Under the pieces are notes generated by a model. It was not told where the DNA came from and made no database searches. It saw nothing but the letters and a program-made list of their open reading frames with translations. Of a stretch of DNA of 64,000 nt, positions 10,243 through 20,110 are shown piece after piece. The DNA comes from Oegoconia quadripuncta. Its lineage: Eukaryota > Arthropoda > Insecta > Lepidoptera > Autostichidae. The translations under genes were made by a program, and so were the position numbers. Location: NCBI GenBank assembly GCA_949316235.1, contig OX438748.1, forward strand, positions 26,716,836 through 26,780,835. Reading direction: 5' to 3'. How positions within the stretch are numbered: the first letter of the stretch is position 1; the number at the start of each line of letters is the position of its first letter.

Positions 10243-10655
10243 TAGAGATTGCTTGGCGCTTTGGCGGATGTGGATAAGATGGTGGTAGGGCATACCCAGC
10301 ATTAACTTAGGGATGGGGCAAAAGTAAGTAAAACAAAAAAAACTCAATTTAGAAAAACAATGAATACGATTTTCGCGATTCAACGATACTGTACCTTTTA
10401 GGTATTTTTTAAATTTTAAGAATATAATAATAATTTTGTTTTTTTTTGTGATGGATTTCCGCAAAGTGACGCCCAAATCAATTAATTGTTTTAATTAATT
10501 AATAATTACTTTTGTAACTTAATCATATACGTCAGCATTTAGCTTCAAGTCAGACTGGAGGGTGGGGCGCCCCACCTTGCCCCACCGTGGGTACGCGCAT
10601 GGTGGTAGATAGCCAGGTGAGCATTAGCAAATGCCATACTAACAAAACGCTATAC
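10243..10655 (-). mobile_element. SINE-B body split by a MITE
   Basis: TTGGCGGATGTGGATAAGAT on the left and TGGTGGTAGATAGCCAGGTG on the right are contiguous in intact SINE-B copies (for example 22290-22330). They are separated here by the insertion at 10289-10598. Confidence 0.65.
10289..10598. mobile_element. MITE with 10-bp target duplication (Mutator-like?)
   Basis: ATGGTGGTAG occurs at 10279-10288 and again at 10599-10608, and occurs once at this position in other SINE-B copies, so it is a target-site duplication. The insert ends resemble each other inverted (GGCATACCCA versus GCGCGTACCCA, then GGGGCAA near both ends). 9-11-bp duplications are typical of Mutator-like elements; that assignment is inference. 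No transposase frame. Confidence 0.75.
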
Positions 10656-10762
10656 GTAGTGAATACGAGCTATTAAAATATTTATTTAGGTACTTTATTT
10701 AATGTCGATAAAACTCACTAGCCTCAAACTTAGATTCCCTGAGAATCAGAAAACCTAATGTC

Positions 10763-10792
10763 CTGGGTTATGTTTATAGAAACATAACCCAG
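10763..10792. repeat. Perfect 13-bp hairpin
   Basis: CTGGGTTATGTTT, loop ATAG, AAACATAACCCAG. A-rich DNA follows rather than a T-run. Function unknown. Confidence 0.6.
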
Positions 10793-10837
10793 AATATTGA
10801 AAGCCACGAAAAAAAAGATAATATTCCAAATAACAAT

Positions 10838-10902
10838 GACGGGAATCGAACCCGGGATTTACGTGTAGCAGTGCTGCGAAACTACTCCGCGAAGCTCGTC
10901 AC
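10838..10902 (-). repeat. tRNA-like sequence (SINE head or pseudo-tRNA)
   Basis: The minus strand reads GACGAGCTTCGCGGAGTAG, then CCCGGGTTCGATTCCCG, giving a good B box and a weaker A box. The D- and anticodon-arm pairing is poor, so a functional tRNA is unlikely. Confidence 0.45.
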
Positions 10903-10905
10903 ATA

Positions 10906-11330
10906 TCCCCCCCCACATATTGAACCCTCGCGACGCGATGACATAAACGAATGATCTATCACATAACCACAGATCCTAATTACGCATAGTTCTAGAAACG
11001 TCTCGGAAATTCGAGCACGTCTGAAATGAAAGGCCTCCAAGGGTTCCGGTGGAACACATATGGGCTATTAATCCTTTCATTCCTTGGGCTGGGATTAATT
11101 CGTCAGTCGGCGGGCAATCCATTACCCTGTGACGTTTACATGGAACATGTCACAATGGAAGAGGCAGCATGCCATTTTGGAAAAAGAAGAAGAGTGATTC
11201 TCTACAGGACCGGCATTACCATAAAGTCTAGGCACCAAATCATTTATACGTTCCTTCACTTAATAATGCACAAATTATAAGAAATAAAAACAAAAATGCC
11301 CCATCACTCGCTGAGTAAAAAGCCAAAAAG
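10906..11330. other. Spacer with a short piece of repeat J
   Basis: TTCACTTAATAATGCACAAA followed by AAAAATGCCCCATCACTCGC (about 11253-11312) resembles the end of repeat J (17120-17175). The plus frame at 11026-11280 shows no domain and is not called. Confidence 0.35.
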
Positions 11331-11765
11331 CTTGGATCCAAAAAGTAAAGAAAACAATTCGTGGAATGTCAGTTTTATAATACGAAATATGAAAGTGAGA
11401 TCTTGATTAGAAATGAAAGTTAGTGGAGGAACGAAAAAAGAGTACTAGGTCGCCAAAAGGTTTCCAGTAGTAAACTCTATATCCATGTAAGTTAACATCA
11501 ACTCGTATCGTAGATCGTAACGTGATCGTAAATGTAACGTAATGGGCTTTTAAAGGAATCGAAACCTGGCTCAAGGGTAGATAAGGATTTTAGTTGACCG
11601 AACATTCACTAGTGGGGAACCTTCCGAAACGTCACTTTCGTTACAATATGTAGAAAATAATAATGAGGTAGACCCAAGGTACCTGAATGCTTGTTTTAAT
11701 ATTTTTAGAAGAAAAATAATCTCATCTGACAAATCTGACATTGTTTTCTTTACTTTTGTGGTACT

Positions 11766-11914
11766 GGTGTCGGTTCGGATGTACACCAACTAAACTAAAC
11801 TAAACCAGTTTTAAAGTAGTACTGTATCTTCCTCCTTGGAATAGTACGATGCTACGGCACCACTCCAAAACTGGTTTTAGTTTAGTTTAGTTGGTGTACA
11901 TCCGAATCGACGCC
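11766..11914. mobile_element. Foldback MITE, copy 1, with ACT duplication
   Basis: 149 bp with inverted ends GGTGTCGGTTCGG and CCGAATCGACGCC, followed inward by ACACCAACTAAACTAAAC and its complement; each arm is about 55 bp. It is flanked by ACT at 11763-11765 and 11915-11917. The sister copy at 19098-19248 has the same architecture with an AAT duplication. 3-bp duplications suggest a Harbinger- or CACTA-type enzyme in trans (inference). Confidence 0.8.
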
Positions 11915-11939
11915 ACTATGTGTCAAAACTAGGTATTTT

Positions 11940-12070
11940 ATACTTGACTTGAACGGATGAGACGCAATTGAAGATGAAGTAACGGTAACTGCCTACTTTT
12001 ATCACGGAAAAGTGACGGGTTCCTGTAGGATAGTTATTATTGGAGGATTGCTTTTGAGTCATAGACTAAC
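11940..12070 (+). repeat. Fragment of repeat C
   Basis: CGGAAAAGTGACGGGTTCCT, GTAGGATAG and TTTGAGTCATAGACTAAC match the middle of the fuller copy at 27140-27415. Confidence 0.45.
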
Positions 12071-12164
12071 GCATTTTTAATAGATCGAATTCAGCTAGTT
12101 ATGAATATTGGAAAAAAAACATCAAATGCGACTCGGCCAATGAGTGTTCCGTTGGTAGTATTAG

Positions 12165-12225
12165 TTTTTTTTTTATGCGCAACGGGTTGGTACAAGACCT
12201 CAATCACACCTGATATCCAGGCCTA
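12165..12225 (-). repeat. SINE-B tail fragment
   Basis: Poly-T, then ATGCGCAACGGGTTGGTACA and CCTCAATCACACCTGAT; only ~60 bp of the SINE-B end remain. Confidence 0.6.
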
Positions 12226-12320
12226 TTTAAAAAAATTACCCTGTATATTAAGGTCCTATGTCCAGCAGCCGTACAGCCGATGGATCACAAATTTTTGGTA
12301 CCACGAGTGCCTTACAAGTT

Positions 12321-12830
12321 ATTATTATTATTATTAGGAGCCCATACTGTCCCACTGCTGGGCAAAGGCCTCCCTCCTCTCTCTCCACGGCTCTCTATCT
12401 CAGGCCTCCTCCGACCAGTTGGTTAGGAACTTATCCAACTCATCCCGCCATCTCCTTTTCGGTCTACCGCGACGCCTTCTTTCTAATGGTGGGCACCAGG
12501 TGGTGGCGATTTTGGCCCACATATCGTCTGGTATGCGACAAACATGGCCCGCCCAGTCCCACTTCAGCTTGGCGCGATCGGTCAGTTTAACATTTAGTAC
12601 ACTGCGCTCCATGGCTCGTTGGCAAACCTTAAGGCTGGACCTTTGGCTTCTGTCAAAGACCAAGTCTGAGCGCCATAGGTGAGGATCGGGAGAATGCACA
12701 CGTCCATGAGTTTGCGCTTTAGTGACAGTGGAAGGTCGCCCTTCATGTGTTCCTTCATGGACCAAAAGCTCCTCCAGGCATTTTCAATGCGTCTCGCTAT
12801 TTCTACAAAGTACAAGTAAAAATAAATTTT
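12321..12830 (-). pseudogene. RTE-type reverse transcriptase C-terminus with TAA tail
   Basis: Minus-strand frames give, in order, NAWRSFWSMKEHMKGDLPLS, KRKLMDVCILPILTYGAQTW, then after a frameshift SSLKVCQRAMERSVLNVKLT, LKWDWAGHVCRIPDDMWAKI and RRGRPKRRWRDELDKFLTNW. This is the thumb/C-terminal part of RTE-clade non-LTR elements, which copy their RNA at nicked target DNA. About 20 residues usual between VKLTDR and AKLKWDW are missing. A (TTA)n run at 12320-12336 is the expected simple-repeat 3' tail. The copy is 5'-truncated and frameshifted, hence dead. Confidence 0.85.
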
Positions 12831-12860
12831 GGTACCTCGCGGCCTCGATACGTCTATCAA

Positions 12861-13000
12861 TTAAGATGTTTATCCTCTTGTTCTTACTTCCAGGGCGCTC
12901 ACGTAGTACCAAATTTAGAAATCGAATCAATTAAAGTGTTTATCACCTTATGCTTACTTCCAGGCCGCTTACGTAGTACCAAATTTAGAGATCGAACGCA
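12861..13000. repeat. 70-bp tandem duplication with acceptor-like motif
   Basis: Two adjacent 70-bp units (12861-12930, 12931-13000). Both contain CTTACTTCCAG, CACGTAGTACCAAATTTAGA-like sequence (the second has TTACGTAG) and ATCGAA. They differ at roughly ten positions. Each has a pyrimidine-rich tract plus AG followed by a short open frame (VVPNLEIE). Confidence 0.7.
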
Positions 13001-13057
13001 GATTATACTGGGAACCTATAACAAAACTAACCTTTGACCTACATTTTGTTCATACAT

Positions 13058-13320
13058 AACGTCACGACTCACGACCGTTATCCCAAATGGGGTGGTCAGA
13101 GATATCCCAACCATAAAGTTTTGGGTACTCCAAACATTACAATTTTCACTTTGCGATATATACAGAAATGCACACGTGACAGGGGGTGAGCCCAAGGCCG
13201 TGGAAACGTGCAATCTACATATATTTCTGGTGTAAAGTCCCTTAGTTTTTCGATATCCACGGGAAGAGACGGCTTGGTTCTTTTCTTATTATGTGCCGGA
13301 AACCATACATGGCTTTTCAT
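13058..13320. repeat. Repeat family I, copy 1
   Basis: GGGGTGGTCAGAGATATCCC, CACGTGACAGGGGGTGAGCC, AACGTGCAA, AAAGTCCCTTAG and ACGGGAAGAGAC are shared with 16538-16745, and the last part with 47085-47405. Overlapping minus frames are not genes. Confidence 0.6.
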
Positions 13321-13682
13321 TAAACTAGGAGATTAACACCTCGAAAGTCCCTTCTTAGTCGCCTTGCCTCAATCACGCCTCTAGGCATAATCACACAAAT
13401 ACTCTGATGAGTTAATCTTCATTATTAACGGAAATCAATATCACATTGGGAGCAGAAAGCCAGCAATATCTCAATAGTGAGCACTGAGTGATGGATGACA
13501 TACATTGTGAACTAATCCCGTGGAGTGGTCTCACTGCATATACACTCCTACCTAGTGTTGTAACATTTACATCAGCATTTGTAAGAGTGAATGTTCTGCA
13601 ATAAATATGTTTGAGTTAGTAAGGCATATGAAGATTGAGCGCGATTACGAATTGACATTTTTGAGGTACTGTCTTTGTTCAG
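13321..13682. other. Spacer, nothing recognised
   Basis: AT-rich without shared repeat blocks. Confidence 0.4.
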
Positions 13683-13684
13683 TA

Positions 13685-14106
13685 TTTGGTCCTTACCTAT
13701 GAAACTGACGTTTTGTATGAAGAATTTCATTAAGACTGTTTTCGGATACAAACATTTTTGATTTTTTTTTTTGGGTACGGCAAATCCAAATTTAGCTAAA
13801 CTTTGTGTGTATTATCGGATAACATTAAGTTAAGTATAGGCAGCGTTAATTTTTAAAAGTACCCGCTTTATAAAAGTTTCAGCGTATCTAAGAAATTATT
13901 ATGGGAAGCACATGAAAAGAGCTCTGTTCAAATTTTTTTTATTATATAATTTAGCTCAGAAATTAAAAAATATTTCATTAGAAACCTTGTAATAATATTC
14001 CATTTTCTAAATAAAAAACAAATTTGGATATAGCTTTGAAAATTGCAGGAATTGGTACTTATGATTAACGATGAAAAAACCTCCAATTTCATAGGTAAAG
14101 ACCCAA
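13685..14106. mobile_element. Mariner-type MITE, copy 1 (TA-flanked)
   Basis: 422 bp, ends TTTGGTCCTTACCTATGAAA and (rc) TTGGGTCTTTACCTATGAAA, flanked by TA at 13683-13684 and 14107-14108. Copies at 48603-48912 and 62035-62459 have the same ends and TA flanks. No intact transposase frame, so non-autonomous. The right flank is repeat N, as in the copy at 62035. Confidence 0.85.
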
Positions 14107-14250
14107 TAGAATCTATATTAATTTATTACGCACTTAAAGAAAGAGAGAGAGAGAGAACAGGCAGAGTTCAAATTTTGAATTTAAAATATTATGACTTAAC
14201 CGAAAAAGAAACAAACAAGGAGGATACCGCAAAAAGAGAACCAACGAGTC
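14107..14250 (+). repeat. Partial repeat N downstream of the mariner MITE
   Basis: GAGA run (14147-14158), AACAGGCAGAGTTCAAATTT, ATATTATGACTTAACCG and AGAGAACCAACGAGTC match 62722-62817 and the complement of 28203-28310. At GAGAACAGGCAG it shows the empty site of the retroposon inserted at 62588-62721. Confidence 0.75.
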
Positions 14251-14845
14251 AGGGAAAAACTTCGATATTTAGAAATATCATCATTAGAATAGATTAGAAT
14301 GAAATTTGGTATATATCATCAACCTACTGCTTTCTAATACAAGGGCTACCATTGGGTACCCCCGCGCCGGGTTTCACCCCCGCGCACTCCCGGCCAGTTG
14401 CCAATGAACCCTGTGCTTTGACATATAGACTTTTTATCTCGTGTGAAGTGTTGCGGGATGAGGATTATCTGCCTTCCAGGAGGTCCAGGCTATTGGATGG
14501 TATGAGGTGGGTGGTTTCTATTTGAAGACCGATTTTCTACTTTTCAAAACAATGTCAAAATGTGATTGACAGCATTGTGTGCGTGACTGTGTGTGTGTGG
14601 TGTGTGTGTGTGTCTCTGGACGTATCTCAGTAATATAAGCTAAGCCGATTGGTAGATATTTAGCTTTGTCACAATTTCTTGGTGTGTTTTGCTGTGATTT
14701 CAGTCTTTTTTATGTGGTATTATATTATTTTTCTTGTATTTAACATCAAACCCGCAGATAAGTTCTTAGCCATGTTTGATGGAAAGGTAGACCTGGACGA
14801 AATAATTATTTATTCAATCAATGTTGTCGGGGGTTTTTCAATTTA
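14251..14845. other. Spacer with GT microsatellite
   Basis: A GT-rich microsatellite lies at 14578-14615. A GC-richer stretch (14350-14400) has CCCCGCGCCGGG-type sequence with no recognisable role. Confidence 0.4.
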
Positions 14846-14990
14846 TATAATCTAACTAATATTATAAATGCGAATGTTTGTTTGTTTATTGCCCAATCAC
14901 GGCGAAACGGATGAACGGTATTTGAATGAAATTTTGTATATAGGTAGAACATGTCCTGGGATGAAACTGTGTTACTACAATACACATGGA
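14846..14990 (+). repeat. Fragment of repeat C
   Basis: CTAATATTATAAATGCGAAT, GTTTGTTTG and GGCGAAACGGATGAACGGTA: the left end of the widespread repeat C (compare 27140, and the complement at 23380-23412). Confidence 0.5.
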
Positions 14991-15328
14991 CGAATTAACT
15001 GTCAAACACTTCGATAAATTAATCAACCATTCCCGACAATGCGACGTCAGAATCCCATTAACAATTTTATAATAAAAGAAAAACTAGGGCAAATTGAAAA
15101 TGATCGTCACTCTACAATGTCATCTTTTGAATTCCGAAATCTGCGAACTTTAATTAATATGATTAGTCCAAAAGCATGCGCTTCGCCGTTGAAAACCAAT
15201 TTGGTACTTGCTCAACGGTGACCGACTTGATGTCATTAAAATTTCCTTCTCGAAGGCAAACTGCTGAAAGATAAATGGTTTAGTCTACGTTATTGGGTAA
15301 TTATAACCACAGATTACTAAATAGTTAC
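14991..15328. other. Spacer, nothing recognised
   Basis: A 60-codon plus frame (15039-15221) has no motifs and is not called. Confidence 0.4.
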
Positions 15329-15650
15329 TTTTTACGGGTTGATACTTGACCTCAATCACACCTGATATTAAATGAAGATGAGGTCGAAGGTGGAAGCGTA
15401 CTGACCCGGAAACCCTAACACATTTGGGGGACTGGCTATCTTATCTCTGACAACCGGAACACAACAATGCTATTAACATTGCTGTTTGGCGGCAGATTTA
15501 GATAAGATGGTGGTAGCTAGCCAGGCGGGCATTTAAAATGCCATGCCACCAACCAAACCGAGTACATAAACATGTACCCCGCTGGGGATCGAACCCGCGA
15601 CCTCCGAATCGTAAACCCAATGTTGTTTACATTGAGCCACGGAGGCGGTA
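15329..15650 (-). mobile_element. SINE-B, near full length
   Basis: Plus-strand order: ACGGGTTGATACTTGACC, GAAGATGAGGTCGAAGGTGG, GGCGGCAGATTTAGATAAG, CCGCTGGGGATCGAACCCGC, CATTGAGCCACGGAGGCGGT. Read on the minus strand this is a tRNA-like head (A box TGGCTCAATG, B box GGTTCGATCCC) followed by a ~250-bp body. One of the few copies retaining the whole head; others are at 37968, 43258 and 51823. Confidence 0.85.
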
Positions 15651-15935
15651 TAACCACACATCACTATTTATTTTTTATTTATTCTTGCCGAAACGCCATA
15701 TTCTTAATTAATGTTTCATTACGTACTTCTTGTTGTAATATCGTTCAATAGAACGTCCATAGCCAGAATTTATTTCGTAACTCTGATATACCATCGACGT
15801 TTTACCTAAAAGGTGCGCTTATCCGAAAATATCCTTATCTATCGTGTTAGGAAAGTAGGTCAATTCGTCTCAGAGTGCCTTTGACAAGGCACAACATATA
15901 CATCCCTAGTTACAAGTGTATACTTAATAATTTTT

Positions 15936-16434
15936 GACGACCGGTTGGTGTAGTGGATAGTGATCCTATCAGCTAAACCAACGGTTACGGGTTCGAATCC
16001 CGCGACGGCTAAATGTTTGTGTGATGAATACAAACATTTATATACCTATACCAAACACTATACCAAAAGGTTGCGGGTTCGAATCCCGCTAGGGGCATAT
16101 GTTTGTGTGATGAATACGGACATGTGTACCTGAGTTATGGATGTTTTTCATTTATAATAAGTATTTATTTACAAAAAAAAAAAAATGTATTTATGTAGTA
16201 TATCAACCATTTGGTATCCACAACACAAGCCTATAGTTGCTTACTGTGGAACTAGATGGCGCTGTGTGTATGTCTAAGAATATTTATTTATTTATTATTT
16301 ATTTATTTATTCCCGAATCATAAATATTTGTGTATGTTTATCCGTTATCTAGTTTCCATAGTACAAGTTTTGCTTAGTTTGGGACTAGATGATTGGTGTA
16401 AGTGTCCGAAATATTTATTTATTCTTAAAAAAAA
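15936..16434 (+). mobile_element. tRNA-SINE-A, split by another SINE-A
   Basis: The outer copy has head CGACCGGTTGGTGTAGTGG with B box GGTTCGAATCC, then ATGTTTGTGTGATGAATACA, and resumes at 16311 with TCCCGAATCA through TTTGGGACTAGATGATTGG and an ATTTATTTATT tail. The intact arrangement is seen in the complement at 47500-47743. Confidence 0.8.
16042..16304 (+). mobile_element. SINE-A subfamily 2 nested in SINE-A
   Basis: Starts inside the tRNA-like head (ACTATACCAAAAGGTTGCGG), so 5'-truncated, and ends with GAACTAGATGGCGCTGTGTG plus a TATTTATT tail. ATTTAT occurs at both edges (16036-16041, 16305-16310) and may be the target duplication, though it overlaps the low-complexity tail. Confidence 0.75.
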
Positions 16435-16537
16435 TACGAGTATATCACTGTACACCTATTATTAGAATACTTAAAAACTTATTTCACTTATTTAATTTTA
16501 TTATTATAATATAGAATATTTATACATACATGATGGG

Positions 16538-16745
16538 GTGGTTAGATATATCCCAAACATAATCGTTTGAGTGTTCCAAACATTAAAAGTTTATTGCTTG
16601 AAACAACATCCACGATTCACCATCCAAATACACAGATGCAAACGTGACAGAGGGTGAGCCCGTCGCCGTTAAAACGTGCAAGTCTATAGATTTTTTTAGG
16701 TGGAAAGTCCCTTAGTCTTATCCTTTTCCCGTGCAAACCACTCGG
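16538..16745. repeat. Repeat family I, copy 2
   Basis: GGGGTGGTTAGATATATCCC, AACGTGACAGAGGGTGAGCC, AAAACGTGCAAGTCTA and GGAAAGTCCCTTAGTC align with 13058-13320. Confidence 0.6.
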
Positions 16746-16794
16746 CACTTCAAGGTTATTTTAGGGTCTTTTTTATGTAGCTACAAATAAACTT

Positions 16795-17190
16795 AATGCT
16801 TTTTTTTCGTTTTATTCACTCCTCTTGGAGAAGGCAAAGGGATCTAAGCCCATACAGCCATGTCTTATTTCTCTTATTTCTTCAGCTTATAAGTCAGTCT
16901 CAGTCAAAACAAGTAATTCGTCGTATACTTGGCGTATACAGAGTCTAGTAACGGTCAAGTTATTTTTCAGTTAAGTGGCAGAATGCTTTACAAAAGGTTT
17001 TTGGCGGCTTCTTGTGGGAACGCGAAAGCTTCGTTACGCACTTTAATTTACACTTCCCTTCACTTGTACACCATCGCTAACTTTGGCTGCACAATATTCT
17101 GCCATTATTAAGCTTCAAAACTCATAATGCACAAATTTAAGAATTATAAAGAAAAATGCAACTTCACTCGCCGAGATCCCGCCAAAAAGC
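16795..17190 (+). repeat. Repeat family J, copy 1
   Basis: TTATTCACTCCTCTTGGAGA, TACAGCCATGTCTTATTTCT, GGCGGCTTCTTGTGGGAACG, CGTTACGCACTTTAATTTAC and CAATATTCTGCCATTATTAA are shared almost base for base with 38815-39170, and in opposite orientation with 58965-59260. Non-coding. The 60-codon frame inside is accidental. Confidence 0.7.
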
Positions 17191-18639
17191 CGCCTAAACA
17201 AATAAACTTAATGCTTGTGGATGAACAGTAATGTCATTGGTGTGGAGTTTCCAAGAAATCTGCCATCACCAACCCTACCCGTAAATCTTCCCATCGAGAC
17301 AAGCAAAGAAACACGACATTCTACGTTTGTATTTATTGGCTAATTTGTGCAATTTGACGCCAGAAGTACCGTGTTGAGCATTCAGGAAGCAGATTCACGC
17401 CGGCATTATTATAGCGACGAAATGGTCCAGACTCTGCCTGCATGTGCTGTAGGTATCTAGAACTCACATCCACACTGTTAATTCATAAATTTTTTCCCTC
17501 TAACGGTTTCTGGAAGTCGCTTTACGTCGCATCTCTCCATGCCTTGTCGTTTTGCTTGATGTAGAGTCAGAATAAAAATAAAAAAGAACTAACAGAACCA
17601 AGTAGTTCACAAAAAAATTCTGGGTTAAATACTACTGAATAGAGTTGACCCTCACTCAGTACCGGTCCTGATCTTTAGCCTCAAGAGACTGTAATACATC
17701 TTCTACCCACGTTCAGGCCACAGATCACTAAAGCAAATAGCAATAGCACCACTTCTTACAAAATACGTTATGAAATAAAGAATAAATTTATTCGTCGACC
17801 ATGATAAAAGTCACTTAACCTATTACTACATTAATAAGATGGTTACAAAGTTTATTAAAAATTATAACACGAAATGGTCCAGGCTCAGCATGTGCTGTGG
17901 GAAAACCCGCAGCGCATGGAGTGGGGATACTCGTATGTGCGAATCTCAGGGCACATAAAATTGTTTGATAAATGGAACAGATAGTAAAAAGAAATAGGAC
18001 ACAAAGTTACTACCAAGCTGGAACACTACGAGGACATGCATAATACTATTCTTATTATCATCTCATCAACATCATCATAATCATAGAGGAATAACACTAA
18101 TAAACAAAATAAAAAAAAATCATCTCTAATCTGTACCAACTTTTGTGACAATTCGTTAATTTCAATTTAAAACATTGGTGACTTACTGAATCTTAGATTT
18201 GAACGTTATAAAAATACTCTTTAAGCAGTAATACCAAGTTTACATTAGATTAGAATGACATTATAATTAATTAAGTAATATTAATAATGTTAAAAACTTA
18301 ATAAATAATGTTAAAATATAAAATTGTTATAGAAGAGCGGTCTCTCCTAACACAAGCAAATTCTTGCTTAAATGGAGATTCCAAAAACTGCAATGTTTTG
18401 ATTAATTTAGGTTATTGAAATAAACTATTTTATATTTTTTATATTTATATTATTCTTTTGTTTATTTTTTTTTATATAAGAGTTTGTTTTAAAATCACAC
18501 CTAAAGTTTAAGTAACATTGTTTTAATTTTAAGCCGGCTTAATCATATGATGTGTGGCTTATAAAATAAATAAGATTAAAAAAAAACATTGGTGAAACGG
18601 ATTAAGAATGATTTTGAATATAGTAGTTTTGCTTTCTAG
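17191..18639. other. 1.4-kb AT-rich spacer
   Basis: Two short related stretches (GAAATGGTCCAGRCTC plus CATGTGCTGT near 17415-17455 and 17872-17903) suggest debris of one repeat. Otherwise nothing recognised; 18240-18600 is extremely AT-rich. Confidence 0.4.
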
Positions 18640-18790
18640 TCATCAAAATATTAGCCACAAGACGTGCACTGCTAAACATAGGCCTCCCCTATAGGTGTCT
18701 AGGGCGTTGAAAGCTTTCTGGTCGCTTGTACTTGGCGAGGTCACTGCTGTGCCCCCTAGTATAAAGATATTACCGATAAGATTTCGGTAG
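18640..18790 (-). repeat. Non-LTR tail fragment
   Basis: ACAAGACGTGCACTGCTAAA and CATAGGCCTCCCCTATAGG resemble the 3'-end block of the elements at 9405 and 9690. Too decayed to translate. Confidence 0.45.
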
Positions 18791-18950
18791 TACTTCCAAT
18801 CCAATTGTATGTATGTATGTACATTTTGTATCTATCATCCTACCATAGTAGTTGTAAAGGTGGAAGTTGGTGATTGGTCCAAAGAACATGACCGACGTGA
18901 TAAATTGAAAACGACAACACCAAATAATTCGTTATTATTATGCATATTTA

Positions 18951-19609
18951 GGGGTGTAACTTCCTGTAATCTTAAAGGTCCTCATTTTTTGTACATAGAC
19001 AGAGTATACCTATCAGTGATATTGTAAAAAATATTTTCTAACGGATCAGGAGTTTGCTTTAGGTATAGTGTAGGTATTTAGTTATAAAACATACAATGGT
19101 GTCGATTGGGATGTATACCAACTAAACTAAAACCAGTTTTAAAGTAGTACTGTCTCTTTCTACCTGGAACAGTACGATGTGACGGCACTACTCCAAAACT
19201 GGTTTTAGTTTAGGTTTAGTTTAGTTGGTGTATATCCGAATCGACACCAATATTAATTTAAAGTTACCACTGTGCACTTCATTGCGTTGTAGAAGATGCT
19301 AAGATCTCCTAAAACATTAATCAATAGCTACTTTATATTTTCTAAAATTTTTCATAATTGTAAAGAATTTATTGCCCGATTTTTTTGGAAATAGTTACAG
19401 GGGCTCTAAGTATATTCTCCGACGCAACGTAATTCACAGCGGTAATTTTAATCATATATTCTATGTTTTATTACTAAATATGTATATTATAACTAAAGCA
19501 AGCTACCGATTTGTTAGAATTTTTTTTTTCTATCACTGACAGGTACTCTGTCACACTAAAAATCACGGCCATTAAAATTATAGGAAGATAAAAGTGTATA
19601 CTACTGGAC
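18951..19609. mobile_element. Long-inverted-repeat element M, both arms, with nested MITE
   Basis: Left arm: AACTTCCTGTAATCTT, CTATCAGTGATA, GTTTGCTTTAGGTATAGTGT, TTTAGTTATAAAACAT, GTTACCACTGTG. The right arm (from about 19385) is the reverse complement of these, ending ATAGGAAGATAAAAGTGTAT/ACTACTGGAC before TA (19610-19611). The two arms together make a foldback element of about 500 bp once the 151-bp MITE is removed. TA-flanked ends suggest Tc1/mariner-type mobilisation (inference). Confidence 0.65.
19098..19248. mobile_element. Foldback MITE, copy 2, with AAT duplication
   Basis: 151 bp, ends GGTGTCGATTGGG and CCGAATCGACACC, same inner ACTAAACTAAAAC palindromic arms as 11766-11914. AAT flanks at 19095-19097 and 19249-19251. 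It lies in the left arm of element M, whose copy at 49823-49850 lacks it. Confidence 0.8.
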
Positions 19610-19611
19610 TA

Positions 19612-19969
19612 TATCACGAGCTAAAAAGGCTGAGACAAACGAGTAGGTAGGTATATAAATTATAGAACTGTTAAAATCTCTTAAAACAATATGAAATAAT
19701 AATTAATAGTAATCAGATTTTGACGCGATACTCTAGAGGCTAACGGCTCTGGAGTATATGACTATAACTAACATTTATAATTCAACGGCCACAGGTTGGA
19801 ACATAGTTGACTTACCGCTTATCTATTAATAGTGTGCTCACGTTTTGTATGCGAACCGCGGTTTACAGTCGATCCCAAGTGTTTACCAAACTCCTACCTT
19901 ACGTCCTAAGCCTATATTAGGTGGTGAGTTTATTATAAACTATGCAGAATGTTCTTCATTGCGCATTCC
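19612..19969. other. Spacer, nothing recognised
   Basis: No repeat block or plausible frame identified. Confidence 0.4.
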
Positions 19970-20110
19970 ACCAAGACCTTGGGATCTTCAACTCTAGAGT
20001 GAATAGGCATTTACTGGGTGCGCGTGATACATTTTCGGCTACATCGTCACTTTCCATCAGGTGAGATTGTAGTCAAACGCGAAACCAGTTTTAATAAAAA
20101 AAAAAAACCT
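19970..20110 (-). repeat. Fragment of repeat F
   Basis: ACCTTGGGATCTTCAA, GAATAGGCATTTACTG and TTTTCGGCTACATCGTCACT, then CATCAGGTGAGATTGTAGTC, are the complement of 9070-9180. Ends in an A-run. Confidence 0.55.

Noticed and set aside
12747..13037. 96-codon plus frame as a gene
   Set aside because: It combines an antisense LINE tail with the 70-bp tandem repeat; only the splice-like pattern is kept as a finding.
15936..16090. tRNA-like sequences in SINEs as real tRNA genes
   Set aside because: The arms do not fold as tRNAs, the sequences recur many times with a fixed downstream body, and no pol III terminator follows the tRNA-like part.
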